Part shown: positions 58,730 to 64,000 of the stretch, piece by piece
How positions within the stretch are numbered: position 1 is the first letter of the stretch
Layout of the letters: each line of letters opens with the position of its first letter
DNA from: Synechococcus sp. A15-62
GTDB taxonomy: Bacteria; Cyanobacteriota; Cyanobacteriia; PCC-6307; Cyanobiaceae
NCBI RefSeq assembly: GCF_014280075.1
Contig: NZ_CP047950.1
Span: 496,001 to 560,000, forward strand
Direction of reading: 5' to 3'
Length of the DNA: 64,000 nt
The notes under the pieces: model-generated
What the model was told of the DNA's origin: nothing
Databases searched by the model: none
What the model saw: only the letters and a program-made list of their open reading frames with translations
Program-made: the position numbers and the translations under genes

Positions 58730-59605
58730 TTGCTTGCTTGGTTCGCGCTGATCTGGATGTTGGTTCCAGCCGCGGCTGCGCAGGGTTTTGATCAGTCGCT
58801 CGATGGTCTGGTTCGCCAACGGGTGATCACGTCCCAGGAGCGCAAGCTGCTCCGGGGCGGTGGCGCGGCGGTTCCCATAGAACGAAGCCGTTTTGAAGAG
58901 GCCTGTCGCACCGGTGCTCTGTCCCGCCAGGACTGCGCTTCCGGAGTGGCCAGGCGTTCGCCGGGGGCACCGGCTTCAGCACGGGTTCGCTTGATCCCCT
59001 CCCGCCAACCGTTGCGTGTTCCCGTGTCAGCGCTTCTCGCCCGCGATGGCGGCACCTTTCGGCTGGAATCCGTCTTTGCGGTCACGCCCCGTCCGCTGCC
59101 CACCCCCGGCAATGGCGACCGTCAACTGCTCTTCCCGGTGGTTGGAGACGCTTTTAAAAGCAGTGGGTTCGGTTGGCGTCTGCATCCGATCCTGGGGAGC
59201 TGGCTGATGCATGCCGGGCGGGACTTTGCAGCACCGGAGGGCACGCCGGTGGTGGCTGCGCTTTCGGGGCAGGTCTTAAGCAGTGGTCTTGCCGGTGGCT
59301 ATGGCGTCGCCATCGAGCTGGAACACACCCAGCCTTTGCGCCGCACGCTCTATGGCCATCTCTCGGAGATCTATGTGCGACCCGGTCAGCCGGTGCGCCA
59401 GGGAGAGGTGATTGGCCGCGTCGGCAGCACAGGCCTCAGCACAGGGCCGCATCTGCATTTCGAGTTGCGCACACCATCGCGGGCCGGTTGGCAGGCCGTT
59501 GATCCAGGGGATCTGGATCTTTCCTCGGTGATGCATGCCAACAAGGATCCTGTCTCGCTGCTGCTGGGCCAGGTGTTGCGCAGTCTTGAACGCGATCAGC
59601 CCTAG
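58730..59605 (+). CDS. M23-family peptidoglycan endopeptidase, exported
   Basis: The 291-residue protein has a signal peptide (residues 1-17, ending AAAAQG), a middle region with two cysteines, and a C-terminal LytM/M23 domain (about 140-265). Its zinc ligands are visible in SSGFGWRLHPILGSWLMHAGRDFAAP (His and Asp) and GPHLHFELR (HxH). It cleaves peptide crosslinks in the cell wall or activates amidases. The start is TTG; a later ATG at 58757 would cut the signal peptide. Confidence 0.88.
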   Translation: MLAWFALIWMLVPAAAAQGFDQSLDGLVRQRVITSQERKLLRGGGAAVPIERSRFEEACRTGALSRQDCASGVARRSPGAPASARVRLIPSRQPLRVPVSALLARDGGTFRLESVFAVTPRPLPTPGNGDRQLLFPVVGDAFKSSGFGWRLHPILGSWLMHAGRDFAAPEGTPVVAALSGQVLSSGLAGGYGVAIELEHTQPLRRTLYGHLSEIYVRPGQPVRQGEVIGRVGSTGLSTGPHLHFELRTPSRAGWQAVDPGDLDLSSVMHANKDPVSLLLGQVLRSLERDQP

Positions 59606-59641
59606 CCCAGAGCTGAAGCGACTCCGCGCGAAACAGCGACG

Positions 59642-59897
59642 TCAGTTTAATTGTTCCCTGAGGATGAATCCGACACCGCGCACGGTGTGGATGAGGGTTG
59701 GCGCATCGTCCAGTTCGACTTTTTGACGCAGGTAGCGGATGTAGACGTCGAGAAGATTGTCGTCCCCATAAAAATTTTCTCCCCAAACACCGTGCATGAT
59801 TTCCTGGCGTTCAAGCACGCGGCCTGCGCTCCGCATCAGGAAATTCAGCAGGTCGTATTCCTTCACCGACAGTCGGATTGCTCGGCTGCGTGCTCTC
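59642..59897 (-). pseudogene. truncated OmpR-type response regulator (C-terminal wHTH only)
   Basis: The frame ends with a full OmpR/PhoB winged-helix domain: LSVKEYDLLNFLMRSAGRVLERQEIMHGVWGENFYGDDNLLDVYIRYLRQKVE then IHTVRGVGFILREQLN. Directly upstream, where the linker and receiver domain should be, the sequence becomes that of the histidine-kinase gene on the other strand (junction about 59885-59897). The receiver domain and start are missing, so the gene is probably dead. The domain resembles RppA/ManR-type regulators. Confidence 0.75.
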
Positions 59898-60542
59898 CCG
59901 GAGGCCGTCAGCTCCCGGCTCACGATGGCCCGCGAGGAAATGGCGCGGATCCAGAAGTTGCTCGGGCATCTCTCGCTGCTCACACGCCTGGAGGTGGATC
60001 CGGATGTGGTCAGTTGTGGCGACCACCTCCTGGTGCCGCTGCTTCAGCGCTGGTATGAAGCCTCTCGGGAGCTGGCGCCGAGTCTCCAGCTGAAGGGTCT
60101 GGAACGGGGGGATGAACTGGTGGTTCAAACCGACCCTCGGGCCTTGATGCTGGCGTTGGATCAGTTGCTCGACAACGCTTGCCAGCACGCCAATCGATCC
60201 ATGCCGATTCAGCTCAGCCTTGCTGGGAGTGACGGGCTCGACCATTGCATCCTGGAGTTCGCTAGTCAGAGCCTTGACGCTCCTGTGGCTTCGGAGGATC
60301 TGGAACGCTGGTCTGCACCGTTTTTCCGGGGCAAGCCCGAACGGGATGGTCAAAGGGTGGAGGGCCCTGGTTTGGGGCTCGCCTTGGCGAGCGAACTGGT
60401 GAGGGGGTGTGGAGGAACGCTGGAGCTCCACCAGAAGCCCTCATCGGAGGGAACCACCACGATTGTTCGGTTGCGACTGAAAGTCAGAACATCGAACGGG
60501 TCTGGAGCAGTTGCGGCAGCTGTTCGAACAGATCCGGCTTGA
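59886..60542 (+). pseudogene. truncated sensor histidine kinase (C-terminal part only)
   Basis: The frame holds the end of a dimerisation region (LPEAVSSRLTMAREEMARIQKLLGHLSLLTRLE) and an HATPase domain with the N box DQLLDNACQHA, the F box APFFRGK and the G2 box GPGLGLALASELVRGCGGTLEL. The sensor region and the phospho-acceptor His box are absent; the sequence instead runs into the antisense of the response-regulator fragment. An internal ATG at 59934 could still give a kinase-dead ATPase fragment. Its 3' end overlaps the convergent receiver gene by 59 bp. Confidence 0.72.
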
Positions 60543-60870
60543 GCACGTAGGCCTCGGCTCCGTTCGCCAGAGCTTCGTGTTTCTTGTCGGCATCATTGAG
60601 AGCCGTCACGATCACCACCCTCAGAGCAGGCTGGGAAGAGGCCTGGAGCTGCAGTTGTTTCAGGCAGGCCAGGCCGTCCATGCCGGGCAGCATCAAGTCC
60701 AGCAGCAGAAGATCGAAACGATCAGAGCCGGCTTCGTCGAGAAAGTCTTCTGCGGATCCGAAGCAGATGCAGGCGTGCCCCTCATCGGTGATTTCAGCAC
60801 TGATCAGCTGCTGAATGCGCGGGTCATCCTCCACGACTGCAACACGAAGAGCCTTGGGGGTCTCCTCCAT
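60484..60870 (-). CDS. single-domain response regulator (receiver)
   Basis: The 128-residue protein is a CheY-like receiver: acidic pair in VVEDDPRIQQLI, phospho-acceptor Asp in FDLLLLDLMLPGMDG, conserved Thr in VVIVTALND and Lys in AYVLKPDLFEQLP. No output domain follows. The ATG at 60870 (MEETPKALRVAVVEDD) is preferred to upstream frames. It lies in the same direction as the MacB-type ATPase gene, 19 bp after it. The partner kinase is unknown. Confidence 0.85.
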   Translation of the reverse strand: MEETPKALRVAVVEDDPRIQQLISAEITDEGHACICFGSAEDFLDEAGSDRFDLLLLDLMLPGMDGLACLKQLQLQASSQPALRVVIVTALNDADKKHEALANGAEAYVLKPDLFEQLPQLLQTRSMF

Positions 60871-60889
60871 TAGCGCAGGGGCACTGCAC

Positions 60890-61588
60890 TCATTGTGGGC
60901 ATCCTGTGAGCGCCCGACCATCCTGGAAGCGAGCAATGCGTTGTGCTCGGGCCGCCACATCATCTTCATGGGTCACCATCACCAGGGTGATGCCCTGTTG
61001 GTGGAGTTCATCAAACAGTTCCAGCACTTCGGCGGTGGTGTTGGAATCCAGGGCCCCTGTGGGTTCGTCCGCCAGCAGCAGACTGGGGCGGTTGATGATG
61101 GCCCGGGCGATGGCCACCCGTTGTTGCTGCCCACCGGAGAGCTGATTGGGCTTGTTCTCCAAACGCTTCGCCAGGCCAACGCGGCGCAGGGCCGATTCGG
61201 CCCGCTCGATCCGTTCCTCCCTGGGCACTCCCGCATAGATCATCGGGAGCATCACGTTCTCCATGGCGCTGGCGTGGCCGAGCAGATGGAACTGCTGAAA
61301 GACAAATCCGAGCGAGCGGTTGCGTACGTCGGCCAAGGCATCGTCATCGAACTGTTCAACGGCCATGCCATTGAGCCGGTAGGTCCCGCTGGTGGGCCGG
61401 TCAAGGCAGCCAAGGATGTTCATTGCCGTGCTCTTGCCTGAGCCGCTGGCCCCCATCACCGCCAGGTAATCCCCCTCTTGGACGGTGAGATTCAGTTGGT
61501 CAAGGGCTTTGACTTCGAGATCACCAGACCCATAGATCTTGCTGATCCCCTTGAGCTCAGCAACCGGCTGCTGCACAGCCTCAGCCAA
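60890..61588 (-). CDS. MacB/LolD-type ABC transporter ATP-binding protein
   Basis: The 232-residue ATPase has Walker [10 protein letters not shown], the family Q-loop [21 protein letters not shown], signature [14 protein letters not shown] and Walker [14 protein letters not shown], typical of the MacB/LolD/FtsE group that pairs with FtsX-like permeases (the DevA-like branch in cyanobacteria). No permease is adjacent. The TTG start overlaps the ndhB stop by 8 bp, so it is coupled to ndhB. Confidence 0.88.
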   Translation of the reverse strand: MAEAVQQPVAELKGISKIYGSGDLEVKALDQLNLTVQEGDYLAVMGASGSGKSTAMNILGCLDRPTSGTYRLNGMAVEQFDDDALADVRNRSLGFVFQQFHLLGHASAMENVMLPMIYAGVPREERIERAESALRRVGLAKRLENKPNQLSGGQQQRVAIARAIINRPSLLLADEPTGALDSNTTAEVLELFDELHQQGITLVMVTHEDDVAARAQRIARFQDGRALTGCPQ

Positions 61589-63152
61589 GACCCTTCAGGC
61601 TGGACAGGGCGATGGCCTGCTGAAGCAATGGCGTTCCTGCAACCGCTGTGTTGGCCCACTGGAACAGGGGATTGGAGAGGATTCCGCCAACTGCGGTGAT
61701 CGCCACACATCCAATCAGGGCAACACGAAGCGGCTGCATTCCCATCAAGGACCAATTCACGTCGGGGTAGGCCTTGACCACATCGGAGGCCTCCTGGGGC
61801 TCCTTCACCACCATCATTTTGATGACGGAGATGTAGTAGTAGATCGACACCACGGAGGTGACCAGGCCAACCACCACCAGCAGGTATTCGTGGTTCGCCC
61901 AACCGGCAAAGAACAGATAGATCTTTCCGAAGAAACCCAGCATTGGCGGAATGCCACCCAGAGAAAGCAGGCAAAGACTCAGACCAAGGGTGATCAGGGG
62001 ATCCTTCTGATAAAGCCCGGCGTAATCGGAAATTCGATCGCTTCCTGTGCGGATCGAGAAGAGGATGATGCAGGCGAAGGCCCCCAGGTTCATGAACAGG
62101 TAGGCCGCCATGTACAGAACCATGGCCGCGAAACCGTCCTCGGTGCCGCAGACCATGCCGATCATCACGAAGCCGGCTTGGCCGATCGAGCTGTAGGCCA
62201 GCATGCGCTTCATCGAGGTCTGGGCGAGGGCAACAACGTTGCCCAGGGTCATGCTCAACACCGCCAGAACGGTGAACAGCAATTTCCATTGATCGTCGAA
62301 GGCACCAAAGCAACCCACAAGGATGCGAAGAGCCAGGGCGAATCCGGCTGCTTTGGAACCCACAGAAAGGAAAGCCACCACAGGGGTTGGTGAGCCTTCG
62401 TAGACGTCAGGCGTCCACTGGTGGAAGGGAACGGCTGCGATCTTGAATGCAACGGTGGCCAAGACGAACACCAGGGCCAAAGCCGCCAGAGGTGTGGTGC
62501 TGGTTTGCAGAGCCAGGCCGATGGTGTCGAGGCTGGTGCTGCCGCTCAGTCCGTACAGCAGAGAAGAGCCGTAGAGGAAAACAGCAGCGGCTGCCGATCC
62601 CACGAGCAGATATTTGAGTGCTGCTTCCGAGCTGCGGGCATCCCGCTTCATGTAGCCCGACAGCAGATAGCTGGCGACGGAGAGCGTCTCTAGCGAGATG
62701 AACACACTCACCAGATCCGTTGCCCCGCAGAGGAGCATGGCGCCAAGGGTTGCGGCGAGAAGGATGGCGGCGTACTCGCCAACGGGTGTGCCGCTCTTCT
62801 CCGCGTAACGCCAGCTGATCAGCAGCGACAGAAGCGTGGACAGGGCAATCACAGCCCGGAATGCCACTGCCAGGTTGTCGGCGAGGAAGGCTCCAAGGAA
62901 CGAGGGCTCCAGCGGTGCGTTCCACTGCAGGGCGAGTAGCACCAGGGAGGTGCTCAGGCCGAGATAGCAAATCGGCGGCACCCAACGTGCGGCGACCTTT
63001 TCGCCGGCCAGGTCCACCAAGAGGGTGGCGATCATCGCCAGCAGAACTGCACCTTCGGGCAGAACGGCGGAGGCGTTGAGAGAGAGATTCAGCAGCTCAC
63101 CAGGGGCAGCCGTGGCCTGGGTGGCGAGAAGGAAAGCACCCATGTCGGGCAT
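61581..63152 (-). CDS. ndhB: NAD(P)H-quinone oxidoreductase subunit 2
   Basis: NdhB is a proton-pumping, antiporter-like subunit of the thylakoid NDH-1 complex used in respiration, cyclic electron flow and CO2 uptake. The 523-residue protein has about 14 transmembrane helices with conserved [39 protein letters not shown] and [17 protein letters not shown] chose the ATG at 63152 ([12 protein letters not shown]); an in-frame ATG at 63212 adds 20 alanine-rich residues. It is divergent from topA. Confidence 0.95.
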   Translation of the reverse strand: MPDMGAFLLATQATAAPGELLNLSLNASAVLPEGAVLLAMIATLLVDLAGEKVAARWVPPICYLGLSTSLVLLALQWNAPLEPSFLGAFLADNLAVAFRAVIALSTLLSLLISWRYAEKSGTPVGEYAAILLAATLGAMLLCGATDLVSVFISLETLSVASYLLSGYMKRDARSSEAALKYLLVGSAAAAVFLYGSSLLYGLSGSTSLDTIGLALQTSTTPLAALALVFVLATVAFKIAAVPFHQWTPDVYEGSPTPVVAFLSVGSKAAGFALALRILVGCFGAFDDQWKLLFTVLAVLSMTLGNVVALAQTSMKRMLAYSSIGQAGFVMIGMVCGTEDGFAAMVLYMAAYLFMNLGAFACIILFSIRTGSDRISDYAGLYQKDPLITLGLSLCLLSLGGIPPMLGFFGKIYLFFAGWANHEYLLVVVGLVTSVVSIYYYISVIKMMVVKEPQEASDVVKAYPDVNWSLMGMQPLRVALIGCVAITAVGGILSNPLFQWANTAVAGTPLLQQAIALSSLKGLG

Positions 63153-63263
63153 GGCAGCCTGGAACCGTTGCGCTGCGGCGACTGTAGCGGCGCTTGACGC
63201 GCCAACGGTCATGCAGAGCGTTGCTCGGTGCGATAAAGAAGGGGAACGGTTTACCTGCCGCTA

Positions 63264-64000
63264 GTGGCGCACACCCTCGTCATCGTTGAGAGCCCCACGA
63301 AGGCCAAGACCATCCGTGGCTTCCTTCCCAAGGAATTCAAGGTCGAAGCCTCCATGGGGCATGTCCGCGACCTTCCCAACAACGCCAGCGAGATTCCGGC
63401 ATCGGCCAAAGGGCAGAAATGGGCCAACCTCGGTGTGAACACCGAGGCGGATTTCGAGCCGCTCTACGTGGTCCCGAAGGACAAGAAGAAGACGGTTCGC
63501 GAACTCAAGGACGCCCTCAAGGGTGCTGATCAGTTGCTGTTGGCGACGGACGAAGACCGGGAAGGTGAAAGCATCAGCTGGCATCTTCTCCAGCTGCTGG
63601 CGCCGAAGGTGCCGGTGAAGCGCATGGTGTTTCACGAGATCACCAAGGAGGCCATCGGCAAGGCCCTGGATCAGACCCGCGATCTGGACATGGAGCTGGT
63701 CCATGCCCAGGAAACCCGGCGCATTTTGGATCGCCTTGTGGGATACACCCTGTCCCCTCTCCTTTGGAAAAAGGTGGCCTGGGGACTCTCCGCCGGGCGG
63801 GTGCAGTCCGTTGCGGTTCGGCTCCTGGTTCAACGGGAACGGGCCCGCCGCGCCTTCCGCAGCGGCAGTTACTGGGACCTCAAGGCCCAGCTTGAGCAGT
63901 CGGGCAGTGGCTTTGAGGCCAAGCTCACCCATGTGGGTGGCCAGCGGATCGCCACCGGCAACGATTTCGACGAGAGCACCGGCGGGCTGAAGGCGGGCAG
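63264..64000 (+). CDS. topA: DNA topoisomerase I, 5' part (cut by the window end)
   Basis: The frame is open to the window end (245 codons). It starts at GTG with [21 protein letters not shown], the TOPRIM domain of type IA topoisomerases. [14 protein letters not shown] carries the acidic TOPRIM triad, and [31 protein letters not shown] follows. The catalytic Tyr lies beyond the window. The enzyme relaxes negative supercoils. Confidence 0.96.
   Translation, partial: MAHTLVIVESPTKAKTIRGFLPKEFKVEASMGHVRDLPNNASEIPASAKGQKWANLGVNTEADFEPLYVVPKDKKKTVRELKDALKGADQLLLATDEDREGESISWHLLQLLAPKVPVKRMVFHEITKEAIGKALDQTRDLDMELVHAQETRRILDRLVGYTLSPLLWKKVAWGLSAGRVQSVAVRLLVQRERARRAFRSGSYWDLKAQLEQSGSGFEAKLTHVGGQRIATGNDFDESTGGLKAG

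Overview
The window is chromosomal DNA from a marine picocyanobacterium, most likely marine Synechococcus (subcluster 5.1 type). The evidence is a psbA gene (D1) with the full set of photosystem II ligands, ndhB, CP12, a BicA-like bicarbonate transporter, Vipp1/IM30, a Ycf46-type AAA protein, several cyanobacterial DUF families (DUF3288, DUF3303, DUF4278, DUF2301, DUF2808), high GC, and tight packing with many 4-bp ATGA overlaps. The species assignment is inference.

Layout. 0.1-0.3 kb: tRNA-Thr and tRNA-Tyr. 0.36-16.4 kb: housekeeping and carbon/stress genes (aroQ-miaE, bicA, a thioredoxin-like protein, a DnaJ-type co-chaperone, hemB, a VOC protein, mutS2, an orphan sugar-type ABC ATPase, obg, CP12, an ABC-F ATPase operon, aspartoacylase). 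16.6-17.7 kb: psbA (Glu130 form) with a strong terminator. 17.8-20.5 kb: Pmp3-type, DUF389 and SPFH/prohibitin membrane proteins. 20.5-25.0 kb: a loose stretch of small orphan genes with hairpins, palindromes and DnaA-box-like motifs.

25.1-36.75 kb is an integrated mobile element. It is bounded by an exact 53-bp direct repeat of the 3' part of tRNA-Arg(UCU). The intact tRNA and a tyrosine recombinase lie at the right end, with five TGCACGGAA-type repeats beside the integrase and one copy near the left end. Inside are an excisionase-like HTH protein, a primase-helicase (AEP-like plus DUF3987), a nested inverted-repeat region (candidate origin), a second compact tyrosine recombinase, a small-terminase-like HTH protein, a cyanobacterial LexA-type box, and AT-richer cargo that includes an HNH nuclease and a T5orf172/GIY-YIG protein. 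The gene content (int, xis, pri-rep, terS-like) is that of a phage-inducible satellite or a tycheposon, and this is the most interesting system in the window.

36.8-64 kb returns to core genome. There is a long minus-strand translation, RNA and membrane-biogenesis run (rpmH, rnpA, PH-domain protein, yidC with an inserted Ig-like domain, DUF177, ycf46, serS, an M50 protease, rpsN, pnp), then aroH-sppA, two glycosyltransferase genes behind an EamA transporter, a DUF721 protein, vipp1, trxA, an aminotransferase, birA and an M23 peptidase. At about 59.9 kb two divergent two-component genes have been fused by an apparent deletion that removed both 5' halves. The window ends with a receiver protein, a MacB-type ATPase, ndhB and the 5' part of topA.
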